Source: JBAXEO01 sp963789515
GTDB lineage: Bacteria > Actinomycetota > Coriobacteriia > Anaerosomatales > JAAXUF01
Direction: 5' to 3'
Assembly (NCBI GenBank): GCA_963789515.1
Contig: CAWBKW010000009.1
Location: 62,001-126,000, forward strand
DNA length: 64,000 nt
The translations under genes were made by a program, and so were the position numbers. Shown here one piece after another: positions 42,399-51,933 of this stretch. Each line of letters starts with the position of its first letter. The first letter of the stretch is position 1. The notes below the pieces were generated by a model, which did no database searches, was not told the origin of the DNA, and worked only from the letters and a program-made list of their open reading frames with translations.

Positions 42399-45123
42399 AT
42401 GGCCGAGAAGACAGGAACACAGCCGAGCAAGAGCGATGCTCCGGCCACCAACTGGTACGCGCTCACGCCGGAGGAGGTGGCGAAGCGGCTCGCCGTCGAT
42501 CCGGACAGCGGCCTGTCCGCGGCGAAGGCCGCCGAACTGCTGAAGAAGAACGGCCCCAACGCGCTTGCCGCCGAGGCGGTGCAACCGGGCTGGCAGCGGT
42601 TCCTGGCCCAGTACAAGAGCTACATGCAGATCATCCTCGTCGCGGCGGCGATCGCCTCGATCCTGATCGGCCAGATCTCCACCGGCATCGTTGTCTTGCT
42701 GATCACGGCGCTCAACGCGCTGGGCGGTTTGCGCCAGCAGGGCAAGGCCGAGAGCGCCATGAACGCCCTGCAGTCGATGCTCAAGACGAGTGCCCGGGTG
42801 CGGCGGGATGGCACCGAGGTCAAGGTCGACGCCGACCAGGTGGTCGTCGGTGACGTGGTTCTGCTCGCGGCCGGTGACGACGTGTGCGCCGATGGGCGGC
42901 TCATCGAGGCCACCTCCCTGCAGATCGACGAGTCCGCGTTGACCGGAGAGAGCGTTCCCGCCTCCAAGAGCGTTGCGGTCATCACCGAAGCGGACCCGGG
43001 TCTCGGAGACCGGGTGAACATGGCGTTCATGAACACCCCGGTCACGCACGGCGCCGGCGTCATGATCGTCACCGGGACGGGCGCAGACACCGCGGTGGGC
43101 AACATCTCCGGGATGCTGAAGTCGACGCCTGAGCTGAAGACCCCGATGACCAAGCAGCTGGACACGTTGACACTGTGGATCGCGGCGGCCGCCGGGCTGA
43201 CCATCGCGATCATGTTCGCCCTCGGGATCTCCCGTGGTGAGTCGACCCAGGTCATCTTCACCACCGCTATCGCGCTGGCGCTTGCCGCAGTGCCGATGGC
43301 CATGCCGACGGTTCTGCAGGTGATCCTGTCCGGCGGGTCCCGTGATCTTGCTGCGCACGGAGCTGTGGTGAAGAGCCTGGCCTCGGTGGAGACCCTGGGC
43401 TCGACGTCGGCGATCAACTCCGACAAGACCGGCACGCTGACGATGAACCAGGTCACGGTGGTCGAGGTGATCGATCCCACCGACCGGTTCGCGATCAGCG
43501 GGATGGGCTACGGCCTGGACGGCAGGTCGAGCACACCGCCGGGAACACCAACACCATCGAGGCGGCGATCCTGCCGTTCGTGATCTGCAACGACGCCAAG
43601 CTCGTCGACGGCAAGGTCGTGGGAGACCCCACCGAGGGCGCCCTGCTGGTCCTCGGGCACAAGGCCAAGCTGGACGTCGAGGGCAGCAGGCGGCCTACCC
43701 GCGGCTCGCGACCCTGTCGTTCGATCCCACCTACAAGCTGATGGCCGTCTTCTCCGATGCCAAGGACGAGTCGGGAAACCCCGTCGTTCGGGCGTTCGTC
43801 AAGGGCGCCGCCCCTGCAGTGATCGGGCGGGCGACGTCTGCCTTGGCCAAGGGGGCGAGCGTCCCCTGGGGCGACGAGCAGAACAAGCGGGCCGCCGAGG
43901 AGCAGGACCGCCTCGGCGGCAAGGGCCTGCGCATCATGGCCGCGGCCGTCAAGGACATCGACCCCAAGGAATTCGACCCCGAGGGTGACCTGCTGTCCCT
44001 GATCCAGGGGCTGCAGCTGACCGCGATGGTCGGCATGATCGATCCGCCGCGTCCGGAGTCTCTGGATGCGGTCAAGTCCGCCCAGGACGCCAACATCCGC
44101 GTGCGGATGGTCACCGGGGACGACGTCGTCACCGGTGCGGCGGTCGCCAAGCAGCTGGGCATCCCCGGCGAGGCCATTCTCGGCGCCGATTTCGCGGCGC
44201 TGTCCGAGGCTGAGCGCCTGGATCGTATCGACAAGATCGGCGTGGTCGGGCGCGTGTCACCCGAGCACAAGGTGTTGATGGTCCAGACCCTGCTCAAGAA
44301 GGGCGACGTCGTCGCGATGACGGGCGACGGGGTCAACGACGCCCCGGCGATCAAGGCCGCCGACATCGGCATCGCGATGGGCACCGGCACTCAGGTCGCC
44401 AAGAACGCCGGCAAGATGATCCTCACCGACGACAACTTCGCCACGATCGTGCGTGCCGTGTCCGTGGGACGCAAGGTCTACGACAACATGCTGAAGTACA
44501 TCCGCTTCATGCTGGTCGCGCTGGTCACGTACGTGGTGACCTTCCTGATGGCGAGCCTGCTCAACATCGCCGGTGGCCAGCCGTTCACCGCGGTCCAGAT
44601 CCTGTGGATCAACTTCCTCATCACCGCTCCGGTCGGTATCGCACTCGGCCTGGACAAGGCGACCCCCGGCCTGATGGAGCGCGAGCCGCGGCCGCGGGCC
44701 GACTCGATCATGTCCCCGGCGGTCATCACGACCGTGGGCCTCGTCGGGGTGTTCATGTCCGTGGCGATCAACCTGTTGATCGTGTTCGGTCAGACCCAGT
44801 ACGGCAAGGTGGAGATCGGCAGCACCATGGGCCTCGTCGCGTTCTCGCTGATGCTCGTCGTCGCGGCATTCGAAAGCCGTGACGAGAAGACGTCGGTCCT
44901 GCGCCAAGAGACCTTCGACAACAAGACCGTCAACATCACGGCGTTGGTGGAGATAGCCCTTGCTGTCCTGATTTCGGCGGGCGTCTTCTTGCCCGGTCTA
45001 CTCGGAACGGTGACCCTCTCCGACAGGCAATGGCTGATGGGTGCCGTTCCGGCCGTGCTGCTGCTCGTTCTCTGGGAGATCGGGAAGCTGATCGCGAGGA
45101 GGATCAAGAGGGCGCATTCGTAG
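42399..45123 (+). CDS. P2-type cation-transporting ATPase, frameshifted twice
   Basis: The corrected protein is about 908 residues. It contains the N-terminal cation ATPase domain (TPEEVAKRLAVDPDSGLS), the TGES actuator loop, the M4 segment ALAAVPMAMPTV, the phosphorylation site SDKTGTLTMNQ, KGAAP in the nucleotide domain, and TGDGVNDAPAIKAADIG. Frame is lost near 43523 and again near 43685. Between them the third frame reads EHTAGNTNTIEAAILPF through DPTEGALLVLGHKAKLDV, so both breaks are missing single bases. The family exports or imports Ca, H or mono/divalent cations. Specificity cannot be read, though the PMAMP variant of the PEGLP motif is unusual. Confidence 0.85.
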
Positions 45124-45180
45124 GTTGATACGCCAAGCGAGCGGTCTTTGTCACTCGGGGCCGGTCGACCAATACCGAAC

Positions 45181-45196
45181 GTGTACTAGGGTACTC
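45181..45196. promoter_or_regulatory. Inverted repeat before the MFS gene
   Basis: GTGTACTAGGGTACTC has GTAC-N4-GTAC symmetry, 40 bases ahead of the MFS start. It is a plausible operator for a local MarR/TetR-type regulator. Confidence 0.35.
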
Positions 45197-45235
45197 TGAG
45201 ATTGGAATCCGGCCGGGTTGTTCACAGGGGGAGCG

Positions 45236-46873
45236 ATGACCGACAAAGCACCATCGATCGAGAAGACGGCTGGCTGGGGCGTCATCGGCATGCTCGCCGC
45301 GGCCCAGTTCATCATGGTGCTCGACACCACCGTGATGAACGTGTCGATCTCGCAGGTGGCCGCGGACCTCAACACGACCATCGTCGGCCTGCAGACCGCC
45401 ATCACCATGTACACGCTGGTCATGGCCGCCTTCATGCTCATCGGCGGCAAGTTCGGGGACCGCTGGGGCGCCAAGCGTGCGTTCTGGATCGGCCTGATCG
45501 TGTACGGCATCGGGTCGTTCGGCACCGGAATCTCGCAGAACCTCACGCAGCTGCTCATAGCCTGGTCGCTCATCGAAGGTCTCGGCGCCATCCTCGTGAT
45601 TCCGGCGATCGCTGCGCTCACGGCCAAGACCTATGAGGGCAAGCAGCGCGCGTTGTGCTACGGCATCCTCGGCGGCGTGGCCGGAGCGTCCATGGCGGCC
45701 GGCCCGCTCATCGGCGGATGGGTGACGGCGTACTACTCGTGGCGCTACGTCTTCATCGGCGAGACCATCATCGTGCTGGTCGTCATGCTGTTCCTCAAGC
45801 TCATCCCGGCGACGGTCGGCCGCAAGACGAAGCTCGACACGATCGGCGCGGCGCTCTCGGCGGCCGGTCTCGGCGCGATAGTGTTCGGCGTCCTGCAGTC
45901 GAGCCAGTGGGGATGGATTCTCCCAAGGCGGGCGTTCCGCGTCAACGGCGTGCCTCTGGCGCCCTTCGGCCTTTCGCCGACGATGTGGCTGATCGTCACC
46001 GGTGGCTTCCTGCTGATGCTGTTCGCGCGCCGCGAGCAGGCAGTCAAGGAGCGGGGCGACGAGCCCCTGCTCGACCTCGATCTTCTCGGCATACCGCGGA
46101 TGAAGGCCGGCCTCATGGTCCAGGCCTGCCAGGCGTTCATCATCCAAGCGACGTTCTTCGTACTGCCGCTCTACCTGCAGACGGTCCTGGGCTTCGATGC
46201 GCTGCAGACCGGCAAGACGATTCTTCCGCTGTCGGTCGCACTGTTCGTCTTCGCGCTGGGCGGTGCGTCCATGACGTCGCGCTTCGGCGCGAAGCTCATC
46301 GTGCAGCGAGGCCTGGCGGCGCTGCTTGTCGGCGAGGTCGTCCTGCTCTACTTCCTGGGTCCTGACCTCGCGACCGTTGGCTTCGCCATCGGCATGGCGC
46401 TGATCGGCGCTGGCCTTGGGCTCATGGCGTCGCAGGTCGGCAACGTCATCATGTCGTCGGTCGACTCCTCGCGCGGTAGCGAGGCCGGCGGCCTGCAGGG
46501 CACCTCGCTGAACCTCGGCGCGTCGCTCGGCGTGGCGCTCGTCGGCTCGATCGTGATCGCGATGCTGGCAACGAACTTCACGACCATGGTGAGCGCCAAC
46601 CCGAATCTGCCTGATTCGGTGAAGGAACAGGTCTCAGTTGCCGCCGAGAAGAGCGCCAACTTCGTCTCGGCCTCGCAGGTGGAGTCCGCCGCTGTGGAAG
46701 CCGGCTTGACGGCCGACCAGACAGCAGAGCTCGTGCAGAACTACTCCGACGCTCAGCTCGCTGCACTGCGCGCCGGCCTGGCGTTCCTCGCGCTGTTCGC
46801 GCTGCTTGCGCTGGCGTGGGTGAGGCGTCTTCCAGATCGAAAGCAGCAAGCTGTGGCCGAAGTACAGACGTAG
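45236..46873 (+). CDS. DHA2-family MFS drug:proton antiporter (EmrB/QacA type)
   Basis: The ATG at 45236 follows AGGGGGAGCG. A TTG 18 bases upstream is in frame but less likely. The 545-residue protein has about 14 membrane helices with the DHA2 hallmarks FIMVLDTTVMNVS in helix 1, GGKFGDRWGAKR in loop 2-3 (motif A) and GGVAGASMAAGPLIGGW (motif C). It should export hydrophobic or cationic compounds with proton influx. The long loop between helices 13 and 14 (about 450-510) is Ser/Ala/Val-rich, as in QacA relatives. Confidence 0.92.
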   Translation: MTDKAPSIEKTAGWGVIGMLAAAQFIMVLDTTVMNVSISQVAADLNTTIVGLQTAITMYTLVMAAFMLIGGKFGDRWGAKRAFWIGLIVYGIGSFGTGISQNLTQLLIAWSLIEGLGAILVIPAIAALTAKTYEGKQRALCYGILGGVAGASMAAGPLIGGWVTAYYSWRYVFIGETIIVLVVMLFLKLIPATVGRKTKLDTIGAALSAAGLGAIVFGVLQSSQWGWILPRRAFRVNGVPLAPFGLSPTMWLIVTGGFLLMLFARREQAVKERGDEPLLDLDLLGIPRMKAGLMVQACQAFIIQATFFVLPLYLQTVLGFDALQTGKTILPLSVALFVFALGGASMTSRFGAKLIVQRGLAALLVGEVVLLYFLGPDLATVGFAIGMALIGAGLGLMASQVGNVIMSSVDSSRGSEAGGLQGTSLNLGASLGVALVGSIVIAMLATNFTTMVSANPNLPDSVKEQVSVAAEKSANFVSASQVESAAVEAGLTADQTAELVQNYSDAQLAALRAGLAFLALFALLALAWVRRLPDRKQQAVAEVQT

Positions 46874-46900
46874 CCGGAACTGCGGAACTGAGGAGAAGCC

Positions 46901-48133
46901 ATGAGTGACAACACGGACATGACCCCGCGGGGCGGGGACAGATTCGGCGCCTGAACAGGCGACGCCGGTCGAGCCCAAGCGCTCTTCGATTCCGCCGTGG
47001 GTGTGGATCGTCGGGGCGATCGTGGCAGTGGTTGCCGTGTTCGGGCTGTACTCCACGCAGACGGAGCAGGGCCGTGCATGGATGCTGGGTCTGCGCTCGA
47101 TGGTGGCCGTGCCGAAGGTCGTCGGGCAAACGCAGTCGCAGGCCCAGACGACGCTGGAGGCCGCCGGGCTGCGTGTCGGGCAGGTAAGCCAAGAGCCGAC
47201 GCTTGCCGTTCCTCCCGGTACGGTTGTCTCGCAGAAGCCCTCGGCTGGTTCCGAGGTCAAGAAGGACTCGGCAGTGGACATCGCGGTCGCGGCCATTCCG
47301 ACAGTGCAGGTTCCCAACGTGGTCGGACAGTTGCAGGCCGACGCGATCACGGCGCTCGCCGAGGTAGGCTTGCGCACGGGGACGGTGAACTACGTGTATG
47401 ACTCCAACGTGCAGGCCGGCAAGGTGGGCGCGCAGACGCCGAGCGCAGGCGAGAAGGTCTCAGTCGGCTCGGCGGTCAACCTGACGGTGTCGATGGGGAA
47501 CCAGCAGGGTCAGGTGCCTAACGTCATCGGGTTGTCCCAGGACGACGCGAACTCCGTGATCACCGCGGCAGGATTCAAGGTCACGACCATGAAGGCGGCG
47601 AGCACGAACGTGCCCCCGGGTGATGTCGTGGCGCAGTCACCTGCCGCGGGCGTGGTCACCGCGGCCGGCAGCACGGTCACGATCACCGTCTCGACCGGTC
47701 CGACTCCGGCTGCCGCGCCTGCGCCCGCCCGCGGAGCCGCGCCACTGCCCGCGAGCGGAGCCGCCCGCGCCCACCGAGCCGCCCAAGCCGACGAGCCACA
47801 CCCGCCGACCGTGAAGGTGCCCGACGTGGTCGGAAAGAGTGTCAAGGAAGCAGTCACTGCGCTGAAGGCCGCGAAGCTGAAGGTTTCGTTCGCGTTCGCC
47901 TCAAGCGATGGCGACTATCTGAAGGTCATCAAGCAGGATCCTGACGCCGGGGCGAAGTCGACCCGGGCACCACGGTCGTCGATCACGATCGGCCTGCCGA
48001 AGATCAGCCTGCCGGACGGCAAGCCGACGCAGCCCATGCCGCTGCCTGCGCAGCTGCCGGCCGAGACGCCGACCAGCTGCCAGCCGAGCAGCCGGCAGCG
48101 GCGCCTCAGCCGTCGCTTCCGACAACACCGTAG
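46901..48133 (+). CDS. Single-TM protein with four PASTA domains, several frame shifts
   Basis: ATG 46901 (GAGGAGAAGCC upstream) starts a short frame. From about 46940 the reading continues one frame over with SAPEQATPVEPKRSSIPPWVW, a helix (about VWIVGAIVAVVAVFGLY), and four PASTA repeats, each opening with VP-x-VVG or VPNVIG. Between repeats 3 and 4 a Pro/Ala linker is scrambled by indels. Another pair near 47955-47990 and one near 48070 disturb the end. In the corrected frame the protein closes LPAEQPAAAPQPSLPTTP at 48133. PASTA domains bind muropeptides or act as wall spacers. No kinase domain is attached. Confidence 0.75.
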
Positions 48134-48176
48134 GATCGCCCAGCCCGGATCGCCCGGGCCACGAGAGAGGACAGGA

Positions 48177-48588
48177 ATGAAGCACGCCAAGTTCAAGGAG
48201 CTGCAGCTCGACAATGAGGGATTGCACACGCCGTCCGGATTCATGGCGTTGAGCGACATATCGACGGCTGACTTCCACCGGAACACGGTGGCGGAGCCCG
48301 GCACGCCGGGTTCGCAGACCGCTTCGCCGGCGGGTGTGGTGGGCGGAGCGGTCATCGGCGGGGTCGTGGCCGGACCCGTCGGGGCGGTGGCCGGCGGGCT
48401 GGTGGGCTCAGCGATCAAGACCGATTCTCCCGGCGAACCGGGCTACAACATGACCACCTCGGCGACCATCTCGTTCAAGACGACGGCCCTCGAGTACACC
48501 ACCCAGGTGCCGGTGTTCGATGTCGAGAGACGCCGAGGAGTTCGTCGCCGAGGTCCGGAGCGCGGCGGGGCTTCCGCCCCTGGGCTGA
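48177..48588 (+). CDS. Glycine-zipper membrane protein of unknown function, frameshifted
   Basis: ATG 48177 (GAGAGGACAGGA upstream) gives MKHAKFKELQLDNEGLHT, then a Gly/Ala/Val zipper (about 50-85) that could insert in membranes, and a beta-rich end VPVFDVE. One frame over from 48529, DAEEFVAEVRSAAGLPPLG and a stop at 48586-48588 complete it. One extra base explains the break. The corrected length is 136 residues. I do not recognise the family. Confidence 0.6.
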
Positions 48589-48611
48589 GCGAAGAGCTTA
48601 GTAGGAGGCCG

Positions 48612-49081
48612 ATGGCGATGGACAAAGCAGAGGAGGACCAGGCGTCGCCCGTTGAGACGGCCGCTGTCATCGTCGCGGTGCTTCTTGCGGTGGTGGTGCT
48701 CTCGGCATGCGCGTCATCCAAGGCATCCAAGCCACCGAGTCGCCTCGGGAGGCGGAGTTGAACGCTGCCCTGGTAACTGCTAGTACCTCAGTCGCCGATG
48801 CCTCCACCTACATCATCGGGCTCAAGCAGGCCATCCCGGGTACACCCTCGAATGACGATCTCGAGCGTCTGCAGACCACGCTCAATGCAGCGAGCGCTCA
48901 GACGGGAGCGGCACAGCAGGCATCGGCCCAAAGCGCGCTGGATCAGTTCGATGCCGGGATAGCCAAGGTGACAAAGGTCTACGATGCCGCGCCGGCGGGA
49001 AGCCCCGAGCAAGCGCAACTCCGGCAGCTCATCGGCACGCTCGAGGTCGGTCGCGACGCCTTGGCGCAGGCGCTCAAGTAG
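48612..49081 (+). CDS. Anchored helical protein with lipobox-like end, frameshifted
   Basis: ATG 48612 follows AGGAGG. Residues 17-33 form a hydrophobic helix ending LSACASS. That looks like a lipobox, but the N-terminal DKAEEDQ stretch is too acidic for a standard signal. After about 48725-48745 the frame moves and reads ESPREAELNAALVTAS and a Gln/Ala-rich helical domain to 49081. One missing base gives about 156 residues. No family is recognised. Confidence 0.6.
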
Positions 49082-49160
49082 TCCGCGGACGGTCGTTGCT
49101 TCGGGGAATGGGCATCATCAGAGTGTCAGCTGAACAGCCGAGACGCCCTGAGGAGTCCCC

Positions 49161-49559
49161 ATGCGCGAGAAGCTCATCCGCACCGACGACGAATGGCGCA
49201 CGATGCTGAGCGCCGAGCAGTTCCGCGTCCTTCGGAGGGCAGGCACGGAGCCCGCGTTCTCGGGTGCACTGACCGACGTGTCCGAACCCGGCACCTACGT
49301 GTGCGCCGGGTGCGGCTCGACGCTGTTCTCCTCGGAGGCGAAGTTCCACTCGGGCTGTGGGTGGCCGAGCTTCTTCGAGCCCGTCGAGCCGGACGCCGTG
49401 ACCGAGCACGCGGACAACCAGTTCGGCATGCGCCGCGTCGAAGTCCGGTGCGCGGTCTGCGACGGCCACCTGGGGCACGTCTTCACCGACGGGCCCAAGC
49501 CGACCGGGCTCCGGTACTGCATCAACTCGGTGTCGATCGCGTTCGAGCCTTCGGCATGA
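49161..49559 (+). CDS. msrB: Peptide methionine-R-sulfoxide reductase B (Cys type)
   Basis: The 132-residue protein has the zinc pairs CAGC and CAVC, the SGCGWPSFFEPV block and the catalytic RYCINSVSIAF. Unlike the msrA in this window its catalytic residue is ordinary Cys. It reduces methionine-R-sulfoxide with thioredoxin-type donors. GAGGAG precedes the ATG. It lies 14 kb from msrA and is not cotranscribed with it. Confidence 0.95.
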   Translation: MREKLIRTDDEWRTMLSAEQFRVLRRAGTEPAFSGALTDVSEPGTYVCAGCGSTLFSSEAKFHSGCGWPSFFEPVEPDAVTEHADNQFGMRRVEVRCAVCDGHLGHVFTDGPKPTGLRYCINSVSIAFEPSA

Positions 49560-49603
49560 TGTTTGCGTCCACGGGTCCGTAATCTGTGCGTCGAAGGGAC
49601 TCG

Positions 49604-49966
49604 ATGTTCGCTGGTGCCAACAATCGCAAGGTAGCCATGGCGCTCGTCGTCATGATGGCGGTCGTCGCGATCGCCATTCCGACGTGCACCATGATCGGCT
49701 GCGATATGGGAATGGGCGGCGGCATGCCGTTCATGCCTTCCGGTGTCGGCATCTTCAACTCGTGTCCGGGTGAGTGGGTCACAAGCACTGGCCCGGCAGG
49801 CGTGCTTCCGAACGGCGCCGAGAACATCCTCCTCACGCTCAGTGCGCTGGTGGTCGCGGTTGCCGTGACGCTCGCGCCGCGCCAGTCCGCGCGCTTGGTG
49901 CAGGCACTGGTCGCCGAGCCGCCACCCCCGCCCGAAGACCCCTTGGGGCAGCGCACCCGCATCTGA
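49604..49966 (+). CDS. Small Met/Cys-rich two-helix membrane protein
   Basis: ATG 49604 (GAAGGGAC upstream) gives 120 residues. Two helices (about 9-27 and 72-93) flank an external loop with CTMIGCDMGMGGGMPFMPSG and a further Cys. Clustered Met and Cys suggests copper(I) binding. The C-terminal tail is Pro-rich and cytoplasmic. It is the first gene ahead of the copper cluster. I do not recognise a named family. Confidence 0.65.
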   Translation: MFAGANNRKVAMALVVMMAVVAIAIPTCTMIGCDMGMGGGMPFMPSGVGIFNSCPGEWVTSTGPAGVLPNGAENILLTLSALVVAVAVTLAPRQSARLVQALVAEPPPPPEDPLGQRTRI

Positions 49967-50069
49967 TCAGCTCCTCGTGACCGCCAAGACGGCGCATTTG
50001 CGCAGCTCTTGGCGATGACGCGTACCCTGTAGACGGGGACGCTCCACCCTTCTCACGAGGAGATTCATC

Positions 50070-51266
50070 GTGTCGGCACTGTTCCTATCCATGTTCGCGC
50101 TAGGTCTTGCGACCAGTCTGCACTGCATCGGCATGTGCGGACCCATGGTCGTCACCTATGCGGTCAAGGGCGAAGAAGACGGCCCCTGGCACAAGAAGCT
50201 CGTCCCGAACCTCGCCTACCAAGGCGCCAAGATCACCAGCTACGTGATGGTGGGACTGGTCCTCGGCGCGATCGGTTCTGCGTTCAACCTCAACGGCATC
50301 CGGCCGTGGATCATGTTCGCCGCCGGAGCCTTCATGATCATTCTGGGTCTCGGCATGACCGGTAAGGCCCCCTGGGCGGCCCGGCTCACTCCGCGTCCGC
50401 CCAAGTTCCTGATCACCGCGCTTTCCAACCTGCGGCGCAAGGCCAAGACCGACGCCGACCAGGGCGCAAGCACGCTTGCCACGCCGGTGGCCTTCGGGCT
50501 GCTCACAGGGCTCATGCCGTGCGCACCCCTGCAGGGGGCCGAGATCGCGGCTGCCGCGACCGGAAGCGCCGTGCTCGGCGCCACGGCCATGCTCGCCTTC
50601 GGTCTGGGCACGATGCCGCTGATGCTGGCGTTCGGCACCGCCTCGAGCCTCATCCCGCGGGACTGGAAGCATCGTCTGAACATGGTGCTGGCGATCGTGG
50701 TCATGGTGTTCGGCCTGGTGTTCATCAACCGCGCGGCCATGCTCGTGGGCTCGCCGGTCACCTTCAACAGCGTGAAGAGCGCGGTCGTGGGCGGTCCGAG
50801 CACGGCTACTTCAGCTGCGGCCTACAAGACCGGCACCGATGGCGTCGTCGAAGTGCCGTTCGCCATCATCAACACGCGGTACGTGCCCGAGTCGGTCAGC
50901 ATCCCCGCCGACAAGCCCGTTCGGCTGCTGCTGGACCGGCAGGAGGACGCCGCGTGCTCTGACCGGCTCGTGATCAAGCAGCTCGGAATCGACGTCGCGC
51001 TCGCGCCCAACGCGGTCACGACGATCGACCTGCCCGCGACGGCCGCGGGCACCTACTCGATGACCTGCGGCATGGGCATGATGTCGGGACAGCTTGTCGT
51101 CGGTGGCGCCGGATCCTCGGCAGGCGGTGCGACCTCAGGTTCACCGCTGCTGTGGCTCCTGCTCGCAGTGGCGGCCGGAGCCGGTGCAGTCTATCTCGCA
51201 CGGCGCAAGCCGGAGCCGGCAAACCAGAAGCCAAGACGAGATCCGACTAAGAAGTCCAGGTCCTGA
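50070..51266 (+). CDS. TauE/SafE-like (COG2836) membrane protein fused to a cupredoxin-like domain
   Basis: GTG 50070 follows GAGGAG. The 398-residue protein has about six helices with SLHCIGMCGPM (C19, C23) and GLMPCAPLQGAE (C151), hallmarks of the COG2836 sulfite-exporter-like / DsbD-related group often found beside copper ATPases. Residues 255-345 form a beta-rich cupredoxin-like domain with C296, C333, M335, M337 and M338 as likely Cu ligands. A last helix (358-377) and a basic tail end it. It probably receives or passes copper near CopA. The fusion is uncommon. Confidence 0.8.
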   Translation: MSALFLSMFALGLATSLHCIGMCGPMVVTYAVKGEEDGPWHKKLVPNLAYQGAKITSYVMVGLVLGAIGSAFNLNGIRPWIMFAAGAFMIILGLGMTGKAPWAARLTPRPPKFLITALSNLRRKAKTDADQGASTLATPVAFGLLTGLMPCAPLQGAEIAAAATGSAVLGATAMLAFGLGTMPLMLAFGTASSLIPRDWKHRLNMVLAIVVMVFGLVFINRAAMLVGSPVTFNSVKSAVVGGPSTATSAAAYKTGTDGVVEVPFAIINTRYVPESVSIPADKPVRLLLDRQEDAACSDRLVIKQLGIDVALAPNAVTTIDLPATAAGTYSMTCGMGMMSGQLVVGGAGSSAGGATSGSPLLWLLLAVAAGAGAVYLARRKPEPANQKPRRDPTKKSRS

Positions 51267-51333
51267 TTCGCCGATACATTCGGTAAAGATGAGAAGAGAA
51301 TGCCAGATGACTGACTCAAAGGAGCCAAGCCAC

Positions 51334-51885
51334 ATGACAGATTCACAGACCACCAGGAGCAACGACACGTTGCGTTGGGTGATGATCGTCGGCCTCGTAC
51401 TGGTCGCGTTCTTCGGTGCATACCGGTTCGCCTCGGCGCGAAGCGGCAAAGCCGCGAGCGGTTCTGCCGCCTTGGCTGCAGCCGGCGCTAACGCTCCGGG
51501 CGCTTCAACGGCAGGCGGCGCGTCCGGCGCCGCCGCCTCGGGTGCCGCCTGCGCCTGCTGTGGCACCGGCGCACCGACCGCAGGCGGCGTCACAGGCCCG
51601 CCGATCGAAGGCACCGCCGTGCTCGCAGGCGGCGTCCAGAAGATCGCGGTCGATGTGACCACGGTCTACAACCCCAACACGATCAAGCTCAAGGCGGGGG
51701 TTCCAGCCGAGATCACCTTCAGCCAGGCTCAGGGCTGCACGCAGGTCGTGGAATCGCCCGACCTCGGGTTCAGGGAGGATCTCTCGGCCGGTCCCAAGAC
51801 CGTGAAGCTCAAGGCGCTGCAGCCGGGCACGTATGCGTTCTCGTGCGGGATGCAGATGGTCTTCGGCAAGATCGTCGTCGAGTAG
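51334..51885 (+). CDS. Membrane-anchored cupredoxin-like copper protein
   Basis: ATG 51334 has AAAGGAG nine bases upstream. An ATG at 51307 is the alternative. The 183-residue protein has one helix (about 15-31), an Ala/Ser/Gly linker with CACC (C73, C75, C76), and a cupredoxin-like domain with C135 in GCTQVVE and C171-G-M-Q-M in FSCGMQM. The pattern is paralogous to the C-terminal domain of the preceding gene. No His ligand is evident, so the site is Cys/Met-type, suited to Cu(I). Probably an extracytoplasmic copper carrier or sink. Confidence 0.8.
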   Translation: MTDSQTTRSNDTLRWVMIVGLVLVAFFGAYRFASARSGKAASGSAALAAAGANAPGASTAGGASGAAASGAACACCGTGAPTAGGVTGPPIEGTAVLAGGVQKIAVDVTTVYNPNTIKLKAGVPAEITFSQAQGCTQVVESPDLGFREDLSAGPKTVKLKALQPGTYAFSCGMQMVFGKIVVE

Positions 51886-51933
51886 GAGTGGGAAGATGAC
51901 TCCACAGACTCATACTGCACAGGGAGGTGACGT

